A stretch of DNA of 64,000 bases from Bombella intestini (lineage in GTDB: Bacteria; Pseudomonadota; Alphaproteobacteria; Acetobacterales; Acetobacteraceae). The notes below the pieces were generated by a model. It saw only the letters and a program-made list of their open reading frames with translations, did not search any database and had not been told where the DNA came from. The stretch spans positions 1 to 64,000 of the forward strand of contig NZ_JATM01000004.1 of assembly GCF_002003665.1 (NCBI RefSeq), in the 5' to 3' direction. The first letter of the stretch is position 1, and the number at the start of each line of letters is the position of its first letter. The translations under genes and the position numbers were made by a program. Of this stretch, positions 36,275 through 46,173 are shown piece after piece.

Positions 36275-37480
36275 ATGATACGCACTGCCCCGTGTTCCTC
36301 TTCCCTGCGTATGGTCCGCCTCTGTTTTGCCATGCTGCTACCTGTCTTACTGGCAGCCTGCGCCACACGCACCGGCAGCAATGGTCCGACTATGCCCGTA
36401 CTAGAAGAACAGGCAGACTATCAGGCCCATGCTCGATCTCACTATACGCCGCCCGGCCCACCCGAAGACCCTTGGGGCCCCTATATTGATGAAGCATCAA
36501 GCCGTTTCGATGTTCCAACGGAATGGATCAGGGCCGTTATCCACCAGGAATCTGGGGGGCATTTGTACGACCGTTACGGCAATTTCATTACCTCTACCCC
36601 CGGTGCCATGGGGCTAATGCAGATCATGCCACCCGCTTATGATGACCTGCGCACCCAGTACAATCTTGGCCCAGACCCCTACGACCCGCACGACAACATC
36701 CTCGCCGGAACAGCCTATATCCGCCAAATGTATGAAATATACGGCTCCCCCGGCTTTCTAGCCGCCTATAATTACGGCCCGGGCAGTCTGGACCATTACC
36801 TCCGCCAGAACAGGGCCCTCCCACGGGAGACACGCAATTATGTGGCCGCCATTGCCCCAAAGATCATGGGGATATGGCCACGTCAGCGTTCCCGCAATGA
36901 CCTCATCGTGGCCCGCCACGACAGGACAGCACGGACCTCCCGCCGGATAGACACAGCCTCCCCGCTGGACGAGGATAACGACACCGCACCCGAATCGGTC
37001 GTGCAGACAGCCGAAACACAGGACATCCGGGCAGCATGGGCAGCACGGGGATATTCCGGCCCTCAGTCACGGTCTGCTGCGCCTACCACCCGGCCCCGCC
37101 CCCAGCCCTCTGCCCCACCACGGCCTTCCCCGCCCGAGGAGCAGAGAAACACGCTGCGCATCCAATCCATTCCTCTGGCTGACGCCCCGGCTAGTCGGAG
37201 AGGAGCCACCGATATGCTGGCCGAATCAACCCATGATTGGGCCATCCAACTAGGAAGTTATGGCGGCGAGAAACAAGCTCTCATGGTCGCGACACAACTG
37301 CGCCCCCGCATCACCCCTATTGCGGGTAGTGCGTCTGTGCAGGTCATGCCTGTCCATACAGTCAGAGGCACACTCTACCGGGCCCGTCTAATCAACCTGA
37401 CACATAGCCAAGCCACCGGAGCATGCAGACGCCTGCACAATACGATCGACTGCATCACCATCCCTCCCAACGCCCCCTGA
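36275..37480 (+). CDS. Lytic transglycosylase lipoprotein with SLT and SPOR-like domains
   Basis: Peptidoglycan-cleaving outer-membrane lipoprotein, about 401 residues. The signal peptide ends LLPVLLAAC (lipobox LAAC). An SLT domain follows with SRFDVPTEWIRAVIHQESGG (catalytic Glu in HQESGG), GAMGLMQIMP and AAYNYGPGS. Then comes a Pro/Arg/Ser-rich linker and a C-terminal SPOR-like domain (DWAIQLGSYGGEKQALMVATQL, GTLYRARLINLTHSQATGACR), which would target septal denuded glycan. AGGA is seven bases before the ATG. Confidence 0.9.
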   Translation: MIRTAPCSSSLRMVRLCFAMLLPVLLAACATRTGSNGPTMPVLEEQADYQAHARSHYTPPGPPEDPWGPYIDEASSRFDVPTEWIRAVIHQESGGHLYDRYGNFITSTPGAMGLMQIMPPAYDDLRTQYNLGPDPYDPHDNILAGTAYIRQMYEIYGSPGFLAAYNYGPGSLDHYLRQNRALPRETRNYVAAIAPKIMGIWPRQRSRNDLIVARHDRTARTSRRIDTASPLDEDNDTAPESVVQTAETQDIRAAWAARGYSGPQSRSAAPTTRPRPQPSAPPRPSPPEEQRNTLRIQSIPLADAPASRRGATDMLAESTHDWAIQLGSYGGEKQALMVATQLRPRITPIAGSASVQVMPVHTVRGTLYRARLINLTHSQATGACRRLHNTIDCITIPPNAP

Positions 37481-37499
37481 TACATAAAGGATAGAGGCA

Positions 37500-38057
37500 A
37501 TGCCGCACGCACCACACCATGTTGGCACGGCCAAGCCGCTGCGTTTGGCCGATGACGTCACCAGCACGGCCCTCTATGCCGGACCCGGTGACTGCTACCG
37601 CTATACGCTCAGACGCTCATGGGATGAGGCAAAGCCCTTCATCATGTGGATCATGATGAATCCCTCTGTCGCCACGGAATATGGCGATGATCGTTCTGTA
37701 GCCAAATGCCAGCGTTACAGCCGACAATGGGGCTATGGAGGGATGTTTATTGGCAATAGCTTTGCCTATCGCTGCACAGACCAAAAACGCCTGCTGGAGG
37801 TAACCGATCCTGTAGGCCCAGAGACGGACCATTATTTACTCGAAATGGCCAGACAGGCTGATCTCATCGTGCTGGCTTATGGCACTCCGCAAGCAAAAGA
37901 GCTGCGCTACCGTGGGCCGGAGATCGCTAAACTTCTGCTCAGAGCTGGCCACAAAGTCACAGCCCTGCGGCTGAGCCGCAAGGGCCATCGCCCTGAACAT
38001 CCCCTCTATCTACCTGCACATCTGACACCCATCCCACTGACGGAAGACGACTTCTAA
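37500..38057 (+). CDS. DUF1643 domain protein
   Basis: A 185-residue protein of the DUF1643 family. YRYTLRRSWDEAKPFIMWIMMNPSVA, DDRSVAKCQRYSRQWGYGG and IGNSFAYRCTD are the family signature. Function is unknown; members are often found near phage-related or accessory genes, but here the neighbours are housekeeping. It begins 19 bases after the transglycosylase gene. Confidence 0.87.
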   Translation: MPHAPHHVGTAKPLRLADDVTSTALYAGPGDCYRYTLRRSWDEAKPFIMWIMMNPSVATEYGDDRSVAKCQRYSRQWGYGGMFIGNSFAYRCTDQKRLLEVTDPVGPETDHYLLEMARQADLIVLAYGTPQAKELRYRGPEIAKLLLRAGHKVTALRLSRKGHRPEHPLYLPAHLTPIPLTEDDF

Positions 38058-38115
38058 CCCCGCCCCCACCACGCAGGCAGGCAGGACCTCCCCTATAAGG
38101 AGGCCCTATCTAACT

Positions 38116-39831
38116 TCAGACGCTTTCGGCGGCCCAGTTCTTCTTTTTTGTCTGGCGGCCAATGCCGGGGTTCAGACAGTTACAGGGGTCGAGTGACCGG
38201 TAATGGTCGGCCATACTCTGTGGTGCATGATAGAGATGGCCCACATTATGCTCGGCCGGGTAACGGGCACCCCGCTTATCCAAGATCGGCCACATAAACC
38301 GCTGTTCGACATCCATAGGGTCTACACCGGGCTTGACGACATAATCCTGATGCATGACATGGCAAAGAAAATGCCCGTAATAGAGCTTCAGTACCAGCTG
38401 ATCATCCACTTCTGGCGGCAAACGCTCCAGCCATTCCCAATCATTCCGGCGCAGCGCAACATCTAGTGCCATCATACCACCAGTACTCTTGCCATGAACG
38501 GCAACATACCTGTTGGCAGCCCCTGCCGCTGCGAACCGATGCAGAAAGGCCAATGTACCTTCCTGTGTCGTACATTCAAAAAATGCCCCTTCCGCACCCT
38601 GATCATCCGCAAAGAAGCTCTTCAACCACGGGCGAACCTGCTGAGCCAAAGTACCCGAAACACGCAGCATGAGATGATGATCATATTTCCTATGATAATC
38701 CATCATGCGCGCCGGAACTTGCGAAGGCAGAAAGCGACTACCAAACTGCATAAGCAGGTCGCTCAGACCATCCGGCAGCCATGAAATACGTCGCGCAAAG
38801 GAATCCACCCATGCCTTCATACGGAACATAAGCGGCAGATATTTCGTCCCCAGAAAGCGGATCAACGCTACCGTATCCCGGCCATATTTATCGGCAATGG
38901 CAAAAGCATCACGGTGCATATATTCGCCAGCAATCGGCAGCTCTTCAAACGCTGTCAGCAGGTGGCGACGGACCTTCTCCAGCGTATCCGTCTTGTTACT
39001 GCCGATATAGAAGACAGCCGTATCCTGTGCTGCAGGGAAGGTATCCAACCGCACAGCGAAGACAATCAGCTTACCTGCATTGCCAGAGGCCTCGAATAGA
39101 CGGCCTGGATCGGCATTGTACCGCCCCGGCGAAGCCTCATCGACCTGACGGATACGGTTAACATAATCATCATCATGGGCCTTCTGTTCACCCGACCAGT
39201 CCACATCATCCGGGCTGTAACGGCCGTGCTCCAGCGCATCCAGCACTGATTCAGCGACCTCCTCATTTTGGAAACGAATACCCAGATGATTGACCAGATG
39301 CAGCCTACCCTCACCATCCACCTGCCCATAAAGGGCCATTTCCGTATAGGCTGGGCCACGCTGTACCAACGCACCACCGGAATTATTACTTACCCCACCA
39401 AGGACAGACGCCCCGATACAAGATGAGCCAATGACAGAATGAGGCTCCCTCCCCAGCGGAGCCAGCATTTGCTCCAGCTCGTACAAATCCGCCCCCGGCA
39501 GGCAGACGACCTGTTTACCCTCACCCAGAAGCTGAATCCCTTTCAGCCTGCGTGTGCTGATGAGAATAATCGGCCTGTCATAATCGTTACCATCGGGTGT
39601 GGAACCACCCGTTAACCCTGTGTTGGAAGCCTGCATGAGGATGATACGCCCAGCTTCCACCGCCAACTTTGCTATGCGCCACAGCTCCACCAAAGAGCTA
39701 GGAATGACAACGGCTTCCACCTTGCCATCGCCAAAACGGAACCCTTTACGGTACCCATAAGTCGCACTCTCTGACGTCAGGACATTTCCGGTTCCAACAA
39801 CAGACTTCAGCTCATCAACAATATCGGCCAT
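38116..39831 (-). CDS. dld: Quinone-dependent D-lactate dehydrogenase
   Basis: Peripheral membrane flavoenzyme that oxidises D-lactate to pyruvate and passes electrons to quinone. The 571-residue length equals E. coli Dld. The FAD-binding PCMH domain includes ILMQASNTGLTGGSTPDG and VIGSSCIGASVLGGVSNNSGG; the C-terminal membrane-binding domain of this family follows (HHLMLRVSGTLAQQVRPWL, EHNVGHLYHAPQSMADHYRSLDP). GAGG is five bases before the ATG. It stands alone and would supply lactate-derived electrons to the respiratory chain. Confidence 0.96.
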   Translation of the reverse strand: MADIVDELKSVVGTGNVLTSESATYGYRKGFRFGDGKVEAVVIPSSLVELWRIAKLAVEAGRIILMQASNTGLTGGSTPDGNDYDRPIILISTRRLKGIQLLGEGKQVVCLPGADLYELEQMLAPLGREPHSVIGSSCIGASVLGGVSNNSGGALVQRGPAYTEMALYGQVDGEGRLHLVNHLGIRFQNEEVAESVLDALEHGRYSPDDVDWSGEQKAHDDDYVNRIRQVDEASPGRYNADPGRLFEASGNAGKLIVFAVRLDTFPAAQDTAVFYIGSNKTDTLEKVRRHLLTAFEELPIAGEYMHRDAFAIADKYGRDTVALIRFLGTKYLPLMFRMKAWVDSFARRISWLPDGLSDLLMQFGSRFLPSQVPARMMDYHRKYDHHLMLRVSGTLAQQVRPWLKSFFADDQGAEGAFFECTTQEGTLAFLHRFAAAGAANRYVAVHGKSTGGMMALDVALRRNDWEWLERLPPEVDDQLVLKLYYGHFLCHVMHQDYVVKPGVDPMDVEQRFMWPILDKRGARYPAEHNVGHLYHAPQSMADHYRSLDPCNCLNPGIGRQTKKKNWAAESV

Positions 39832-40004
39832 TCCATCCTCTTTCCGACCGCTTCTTCCCGATCAGCTCTGCAAAGAAAAGGTCATATCCACGAAATAAGA
39901 GGAGATACTACCTCTTCCAATACCCGGAAAACCATAGAGAGATGCTGCAGGACAGCCCATTTCCTTGTCAAAGAAATGTGAAAAAGCCTTCCAGAACCAG
40001 ACCG

Positions 40005-41924
40005 TTACTTGGTTCTTCCAAAGAGCTTTTCCAGCCCGTCCTTATCCAGCTTTAACCATGTAGGGCGACCATGAGGGCATGTATTAGCCCGGGGGTGCTG
40101 CTCCATCCCCCGTAATAGGGCCTCCATTTCTTCCTGCTTGAGGATACGCCCAGCCCGGATGCTGCCATGACAGGCCATGCGGGCCATGATGGCCTCAAAC
40201 CGCCCGTCCAAACTATCTGTCTGCCGGGCTGGCAAATCAGGCATTTGGACAAGCTCTTCCGCTACATCACGCAGAAGACCAGCCACATCACTGCCACTCA
40301 AAGGCGCAGGCAGGCTACGAACCAGAATACTGCCAGTGCCAAATGGTTCGATCTCCAGACCAAAACGGGCCAGCTCCTCCGCACACTGCGCCAGAGCCTC
40401 CGCTGACCCATGTGGTAGGTCCACTACTTCCGGCATCAGCAGGGCCTGCGCCCGCACGGTTCCCTCGGCAAAACGGGCCCGTAGACGCTCATGTGTCAGA
40501 CGCTCATGCGCCGCATGTTGGTCCGTCAGGATCAGATCCCCATCCGGGGCGATGGACAAAATATAAGTGGCGTGAATCTGACCGATTGGCACACCAAGAG
40601 GTTGCGCCGTCTGGCTCTCCTCAACTGGAGATGGTAGCACCTCCCCACACTCACCCGTTGTACTGTCCCAACCCGCAGAGGCAGCATAGTGGCGTTGCCC
40701 TTCTTCCAAACCAGACACGGGCGTCTGATCCCGCATGGAAGGAAGCGGCTCCCCTACAGGTGAGGGAGATGAGGACGGAAACCGCCTGACAGATGTCCCA
40801 AACCCAAAATCCACCGGCGGTGTCTGAGTGGCTCCCGTATGATCGTAAGAATAGGAGGAACCGGGCACCCTCTGCCCGATTGCGGAGGCTCGGCGGCCAA
40901 TAATGCCAAGGTCTGCTTGAATGCCACCGCCTTCACCAGCACTACGAGCCAGTGCACGCCCCACCGCCCCAATAACAAAGGCCCGCACCTCGGCTTCATC
41001 CGCAAAACGCAATTCTGTCTTAGCTGGATGGACATTTACATCTACCCGATCCAACGGAAGCTGAAGATGCAGCAGTAAAACAGGGAAACGCCCTTTCTCA
41101 ATCACAGGGCGGTAGGCCACTCGTATAGCGGTTCTCAAAATAGGGTCCATCACGGGGCGATGATTCACCAGCATGAATTGCCCGTTCCCCGTCCGGCGCG
41201 TTTCACCCGGCCCGCAGATATAACCGGACAACCGCATGGCCCCTCGCTGCTCATCCACTGCGAGCAGGCCATCCTCCGGCACGTTAAGAACGCTAGCAAC
41301 CCGGCGGCGGATATCCTGCGGAGGAAGGCTGAAAATCTCCCGCCCGTCCATGATAAAGGTAATGGCACAATCCGGAGCGCTCAATGCCACACGCCGCATG
41401 ACGGTCTCGGCATGGTTACCCTCCACTCGTGCCGTTTTTAAAAATTTACGGCGGGCTGGTGTAGCAAAGAACAGGTCCCGTACCACAACACGAGTACCCA
41501 CCGCCCCAGCAGACGGTACCGGCCCCTCGACAATACCGCCCTGCACGGAAAGTTCCCACGCTGTATCGGCTGTCTCTGTCCGTGATGTCAGGAAAAGGCG
41601 AGCACTGGCCCCAATGGAAGGCAACGCCTCCCCCCGGAATCCCAGCGTCTTGATGGCGGTCAGGTCATCATCTGGTAGTTTAGAGGTGCAATGCCGTTCC
41701 ACGGCTAAAGGCAGCTCTTCGGCCTCCATGCCCCGGCCATTATCGCTGACCTCAATCAGCTCGCAGCCGCCACCTCGCAAAATGACTTCAAGCCGGGTTG
41801 CCCCAGCATCCAAAGCATTTTCCACCAGCTCCTTGAGGGCAGCAGCGGGACGCTCCACGACCTCACCGGCTGCAATAAGGTCCACAACATGGTTGGAAAG
41901 ACGACGGATGACAGGCCGTACCAC
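40005..41924 (-). CDS. mutL: DNA mismatch repair protein MutL (endonuclease type)
   Basis: Mismatch-repair ATPase of 639 residues. The N-terminal GHKL domain has ELVENALDAGATRLEV, DNGRGME and TLGFRGEALPSIG. The C-terminal domain contains the nicking-endonuclease motif DQHAAHERLTHE and CPHGRPT, so this MutL should incise DNA as in MutH-less bacteria. A long Pro/Ser-rich linker joins the domains. The start is GTG with AGGAGG four bases before it. It is the last gene of the ribF-ileS-lspA-DUF3035-mutL run. Confidence 0.96.
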   Translation of the reverse strand: MVRPVIRRLSNHVVDLIAAGEVVERPAAALKELVENALDAGATRLEVILRGGGCELIEVSDNGRGMEAEELPLAVERHCTSKLPDDDLTAIKTLGFRGEALPSIGASARLFLTSRTETADTAWELSVQGGIVEGPVPSAGAVGTRVVVRDLFFATPARRKFLKTARVEGNHAETVMRRVALSAPDCAITFIMDGREIFSLPPQDIRRRVASVLNVPEDGLLAVDEQRGAMRLSGYICGPGETRRTGNGQFMLVNHRPVMDPILRTAIRVAYRPVIEKGRFPVLLLHLQLPLDRVDVNVHPAKTELRFADEAEVRAFVIGAVGRALARSAGEGGGIQADLGIIGRRASAIGQRVPGSSYSYDHTGATQTPPVDFGFGTSVRRFPSSSPSPVGEPLPSMRDQTPVSGLEEGQRHYAASAGWDSTTGECGEVLPSPVEESQTAQPLGVPIGQIHATYILSIAPDGDLILTDQHAAHERLTHERLRARFAEGTVRAQALLMPEVVDLPHGSAEALAQCAEELARFGLEIEPFGTGSILVRSLPAPLSGSDVAGLLRDVAEELVQMPDLPARQTDSLDGRFEAIMARMACHGSIRAGRILKQEEMEALLRGMEQHPRANTCPHGRPTWLKLDKDGLEKLFGRTK

Positions 41925-41984
41925 GGTTCCTCCTCAGACAAGGCAACGCAGAACCGACCGGAAGACAGGGACGCAAGCCGTCCC

Positions 41985-42521
41985 TTACTTGCTGCCACCC
42001 TTCCGCAAGGTCGGCGTAGCCCCTTCGGTGAAATTCTGCCCAAGAGCTTCATTCTTCTGGATGCGGCGGTTCTCCGCCTCACCATCCACAACGTTACCAG
42101 CCCGGCCACCCCGCCAGAAGAGCAGGCTATCCACAAAACCGGCATCAGCATCGCCAAGCTCAGCATTATTCGGGCTGCGGGCCGCAGATGTAGCACTTTG
42201 CACAAGTGCCTTCTGACCGTTACTGTCCGTCCCCTCATTGGGGTGCAGAGCCACATCCGGGTCCAGCGTTTCCAACGCCTGCATACGGGGGCTTTCATCC
42301 GGGCGGTTAGCATTAGCAGCACCGGGGAGAGCCAGCTTCTCGGATGGCGGCATAGAAAGAGGTGCACGGGTCGTCACGGTATATTCATCCGGCAGGCTAC
42401 GCTGAAGGCCAAAACCCCGCGCCACGTCGCTGCCGGAGCACCCAGCCAACGCCAGCCCAAACGTGGCCAGAGCACCTAACCGGACTCCATGACGTATAAC
42501 TGAAGGAGCAAAAAGCCGCAT
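41985..42521 (-). CDS. DUF3035 lipoprotein (BamF-like)
   Basis: A 178-residue lipoprotein of the DUF3035 family. The signal sequence from MRLFAPSVIRHG ends LATFGLALAGC (lipobox LAGC). The mature start GFGLQRSLPDEYTVTTRAPLSMPP is the family hallmark. A Caulobacter member (BamF) belongs to the outer-membrane assembly complex, so a similar role is possible. The ATG at 42521 has GGGA seven bases upstream; a longer frame would overlap lspA and lose lipoprotein character. Confidence 0.85.
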   Translation of the reverse strand: MRLFAPSVIRHGVRLGALATFGLALAGCSGSDVARGFGLQRSLPDEYTVTTRAPLSMPPSEKLALPGAANANRPDESPRMQALETLDPDVALHPNEGTDSNGQKALVQSATSAARSPNNAELGDADAGFVDSLLFWRGGRAGNVVDGEAENRRIQKNEALGQNFTEGATPTLRKGGSK

Positions 42522-42600
42522 GACTGGTTCCCGCACTGCACAGACAAAAGGATGCCCAATCCTATAGAGCCTACCCACAATGAGCAAGCTGCTTGTCGCT

Positions 42601-43137
42601 TTATCCATGTTGGCTACGCCGCTCTACCAAAAAGGAGTCCAACAGCCACAGCCCAACACCACAGACAATAGCAGAATCCGCAATATTGAAGACGTACCAA
42701 GACCAACCCCCGACATGAAAATGCAGGAAGTCCACCACCGCTTTATACTGGAGGCGGTCAATCACATTGCCGATGGCACCCCCAATAATTCCCCCACAGG
42801 CCAGACTGACTAGCCGACGGCGGGACCGCAGCAGAACAACCAACAGCCCCAGCACCGCCAGTGTGGAAATGATGATGAACAGCCAACGCCCATGCCCGCC
42901 GAACATGCCAAACGTCACGGCATGGTTCCACACCATCGTGAAGTTGAGGAAGGGCATCACAGCTACGCTGCCCCGTACTGGCAGCTCCAGCCAATAGAGA
43001 ATCCACGCCTTGCTCGCCTGATCTACTACCAGAACGACCAGAGCCGTTATCAACCCGATCAGCCGCCACCGTGGCGAAGACGGTACAGAGGGGGAGGATG
43101 CACCGCCCCCTGTACCTCCGGTCTCAGTCGACTTCAT
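42601..43137 (-). CDS. lspA: Lipoprotein signal peptidase (signal peptidase II)
   Basis: Aspartic protease of the inner membrane that cleaves prolipoprotein signal peptides. The 178-residue protein has four hydrophobic helices and the two catalytic aspartates in GGAIGNVIDRL and YVFNIADSAI. The ATG overlaps the ileS stop (ATGA), the widespread ileS-lspA arrangement. With lnt at 23.4 kb two of the three lipoprotein-maturation enzymes are in this window. Confidence 0.95.
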   Translation of the reverse strand: MKSTETGGTGGGASSPSVPSSPRWRLIGLITALVVLVVDQASKAWILYWLELPVRGSVAVMPFLNFTMVWNHAVTFGMFGGHGRWLFIIISTLAVLGLLVVLLRSRRRLVSLACGGIIGGAIGNVIDRLQYKAVVDFLHFHVGGWSWYVFNIADSAIVCGVGLWLLDSFLVERRSQHG

Positions 43138-46103
43138 GCACTTACCGCATCAAAGCAACGCAAGCAGAGATGGCTATGATCCTCATTCTGCCCAACATCC
43201 GGCAGGACACGCCAGCAACGAGCACATTTCTGCCCATCCGCACGGCTGACCTTCACCTCATCCTCGGCCTGCCCTTCCCGAACATGAACCTCAGATGCAA
43301 GGCTAAGCTCTGCCCAGTCCACACCTTCGGACACCACCTGCTCTTCTGCTGTCAGAGGTAGTTTTACCTGTGCTTCCAACGAAGAACCGATCATCCCCTC
43401 ACGGCGTGCCCCTTCCAGAGCCGTGGTGACACGGCGGCGGATCTGGCGCAGACTCTCCCAGCGTTCAGCCAGTTCAGGGTCATACCAACCATCTTCCGGC
43501 ACGAAGAAACGCTCTAGGTGCACACTGCCTTCCTGACCAAAACGGGCCTGCCATGATTCTTCTGCCGTAAAGACCAGAGCCGGAGCCAACCATGTCGTCA
43601 AGGCACGGTGCAGCACATCCAACACTGTCCGAGCCGCACGGCGTGTATGGGAGTCCGCCGGGTCGCAGTAGATGACATCCTTGCGGATATCGAAATAGAA
43701 GGCCGACAGTTCGTTATTACAGAAATTATGCAGCAGCGGATAAACGCCATTCCACTGATGGGTTTGCACAGCCTCCTGCACACGTTGATACAGCTCGTAC
43801 AGACGATGCAGGATATACTGCTCCAGCAGCGGCAGAGCCTTACGGGCCTTCAGCGTTGCTTTATGGCGCAGGGCACGAGCGGCCTCATCTGGGACCAGCT
43901 TGTCCAGCACGACATCCACCGGAGCGGAGACATCATCCCAGCCCAGCGGCAGAGCCTCAGCCTCCGTAAAGCCCTCCAACGCCCCGAGCAGCCAGCGCAG
44001 CGTATTCCGCACACGGCGATAGAGTTCGCCCTGCTGCTTGAGGATCTCCTTGCTGATCCGCAGATCTTCATTAGTATCAGAGTTCAGAACCCACAGGCGC
44101 AGCACATCCGCACCCAGTGTCTTCGTCACGTCATCAGGCACGATGGTGTTGCCGAGGGACTTGGACATCTTGCGCCCCTGCCCATCTAGCACAAAACCAT
44201 TCGTCACGACCGCCTTGTAAGACGCCGCACCTTCTGCCCCCACGCTCTCCAACAGGGAAGACTGGAACCACCCACGATGCTGGTCGGACCCTTCCAGATA
44301 CAAATCAGCCGGGTAGTTCACGCCATCCTGATGCAGGACAAAGCGATGGCTACATCCACTCTCGAACCACACATCGACAATATCGAAGACCTGATCATAA
44401 TCTTCCGGGTTGCGACCTTCACCGAGATAGACAGCGGGGTCCGTATCGTACCACGCATCCGCCCCACGCTCCCTGAAGCTCTGTACAATACGAGCCATGA
44501 CGTCCGCATCCCGCAGGACCTCACCGGTGCGTTTCTCCACGAACACGGCAATCGGCACGCCCCACGACCGCTGACGGGAGATGCACCAATCTGGCCGCTG
44601 CTCGATCATGCTTGTCAAGCGGCGGCGGGAGCTGGCGGGAACAAAGCTAATATCATCAAGAGCCTTCAAGGCCCGCTCACGCAGGCCGGGTCCGCCTTCA
44701 TCCCCTTCACGGGGTTCCATCGCGATGAACCATTGTGGCGTAGCCCGGAAAATCACCGGCTTCTTGGAACGCCATGAATGTGGGTAAGAATGGACAATCT
44801 CAGCACGGGCCATCAGACCACGGGCCGGAGTCTTTTCCTGCTGTGCCTGTTCCCGTGCCTGCGTCAGCAGGTCACAGACGGGCTGCGTAGCCTTGAAGAC
44901 ATGGATGCCCCCTAGTTCCGGCATCCACTCAACATAGGTTCCGTTATCGCAGACCTCTTCTGTCACTTCCACACCGTGGGCACGACACAGCATAAAGTCG
45001 TCATGCCCATGCGCAGGGGCCATATGCACCAACCCGGTACCAGCATCAGTCGTAACGAACTCACCAAGCAGCAGCGGCACGTCATAATCAAACCCACGCC
45101 CTCGCAACGGATGGGCGAACACGGCCCCTTCCAATGCGCTGCCGGGGAGAGTGTGCAGAACCTCATGCCCGCTGATGCCAGCCCCAGTCAGGAAGTCCGC
45201 CAGACGGTCCTCGGCAATAATGAGCTTTGCATCAACCGGTACGAGGCTATCCTCGTTTACAGCCGTAACACGGATGACATTGTAGGTGATGTCCGGCCCA
45301 GCGGCGAGCGCACGGTTGACGGGGATCGTCCACGGGGTCGTGGTCCAGATCACTGCCGATGCACCAGAAAGGAGCTGCCCCTCTGTCGGGTCTTTCACAT
45401 TAGGGAAGGCCACGAACAGGGTTGTTGATGTGATGTCGTGATATTCGACTTCGGCCTCGGCCAGAGCGGTCTTTTCAACCGGACTCCACATGACAGGCCG
45501 CAGCCCACGATAAAGGCGACCATTCAGCAAGAATTTGCCGATTTCCTCGGCAATCTGTGCCTCGGAGGAGAAATCCATCGTCACATAACGATTATCCCAC
45601 TCCGCCTGAATCCCCAGACGCTTGAAGTCCTCCCGCTGAGCTTCCACCCATTTTGCGGCATAGTCCCGACATTCTGCACGGAACTGAAGAACCGGCACGG
45701 CATCCTTGTCCTTGCCCTTCTTGCGGTATTCTTCCTCGACTTTCCACTCGATTGGCAAACCGTGGCAGTCCCAGCCCGGCATGTAGCGCACTTCTGCCCC
45801 GTTCATGCGCTGGGCACGGTTGATGACGTCCTTCATCACCTTATTGAGCGCATGGCCGATATGGATATGCCCGTTGGCATAGGGGGGGCCATCATGCAGT
45901 GTAAAGACGGAATCCGCTTTGCGTCCAGCTTCTGCTATCCGGCTATCCAGCCCTATTTCCGCCCAGTGGGCCAGCATGTCCGGCTCCCGCTTAGGCAGGT
46001 TGCCCCGCATGGGGAAAGACGTTTTGGGCAGGAAGACCGTCTCCCGGTAACGCTCCTGCTGCTCACGGAAAACGGTATCGGTCTTTTCTACAGGCTCAGA
46101 CAT
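43134..46103 (-). CDS. ileS: Isoleucyl-tRNA synthetase
   Basis: Class Ia synthetase of 989 residues. The HIGH motif appears in PPYANGHIHIGHALNK, and KMSKS in LDGQGRKMSKSLGN. The CP1 editing domain (SAVIWTTTPWTIPVNRAL) is in the first half. The C-terminus has a zinc site CARCWRVLPD ... LCLRCFDAV, which marks the bacterial IleS1 type. It lies 70 bases after ribF and overlaps lspA. Confidence 0.98.
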   Translation of the reverse strand: MSEPVEKTDTVFREQQERYRETVFLPKTSFPMRGNLPKREPDMLAHWAEIGLDSRIAEAGRKADSVFTLHDGPPYANGHIHIGHALNKVMKDVINRAQRMNGAEVRYMPGWDCHGLPIEWKVEEEYRKKGKDKDAVPVLQFRAECRDYAAKWVEAQREDFKRLGIQAEWDNRYVTMDFSSEAQIAEEIGKFLLNGRLYRGLRPVMWSPVEKTALAEAEVEYHDITSTTLFVAFPNVKDPTEGQLLSGASAVIWTTTPWTIPVNRALAAGPDITYNVIRVTAVNEDSLVPVDAKLIIAEDRLADFLTGAGISGHEVLHTLPGSALEGAVFAHPLRGRGFDYDVPLLLGEFVTTDAGTGLVHMAPAHGHDDFMLCRAHGVEVTEEVCDNGTYVEWMPELGGIHVFKATQPVCDLLTQAREQAQQEKTPARGLMARAEIVHSYPHSWRSKKPVIFRATPQWFIAMEPREGDEGGPGLRERALKALDDISFVPASSRRRLTSMIEQRPDWCISRQRSWGVPIAVFVEKRTGEVLRDADVMARIVQSFRERGADAWYDTDPAVYLGEGRNPEDYDQVFDIVDVWFESGCSHRFVLHQDGVNYPADLYLEGSDQHRGWFQSSLLESVGAEGAASYKAVVTNGFVLDGQGRKMSKSLGNTIVPDDVTKTLGADVLRLWVLNSDTNEDLRISKEILKQQGELYRRVRNTLRWLLGALEGFTEAEALPLGWDDVSAPVDVVLDKLVPDEAARALRHKATLKARKALPLLEQYILHRLYELYQRVQEAVQTHQWNGVYPLLHNFCNNELSAFYFDIRKDVIYCDPADSHTRRAARTVLDVLHRALTTWLAPALVFTAEESWQARFGQEGSVHLERFFVPEDGWYDPELAERWESLRQIRRRVTTALEGARREGMIGSSLEAQVKLPLTAEEQVVSEGVDWAELSLASEVHVREGQAEDEVKVSRADGQKCARCWRVLPDVGQNEDHSHLCLRCFDAVSA

Positions 46104-46173
46104 GGGATAGGTGCGCCAGCTCTCAGTACGGAATAAAAATACCTGTACTTATGGAGAGAGGGTACCGTCCCGG

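Noticed and set aside
41236-42216. Open frame on the plus strand opposite mutL and the DUF3035 gene
   Set aside because: Shadow of two well-supported minus-strand genes; Ser/Arg-rich composition is typical of antisense frames.
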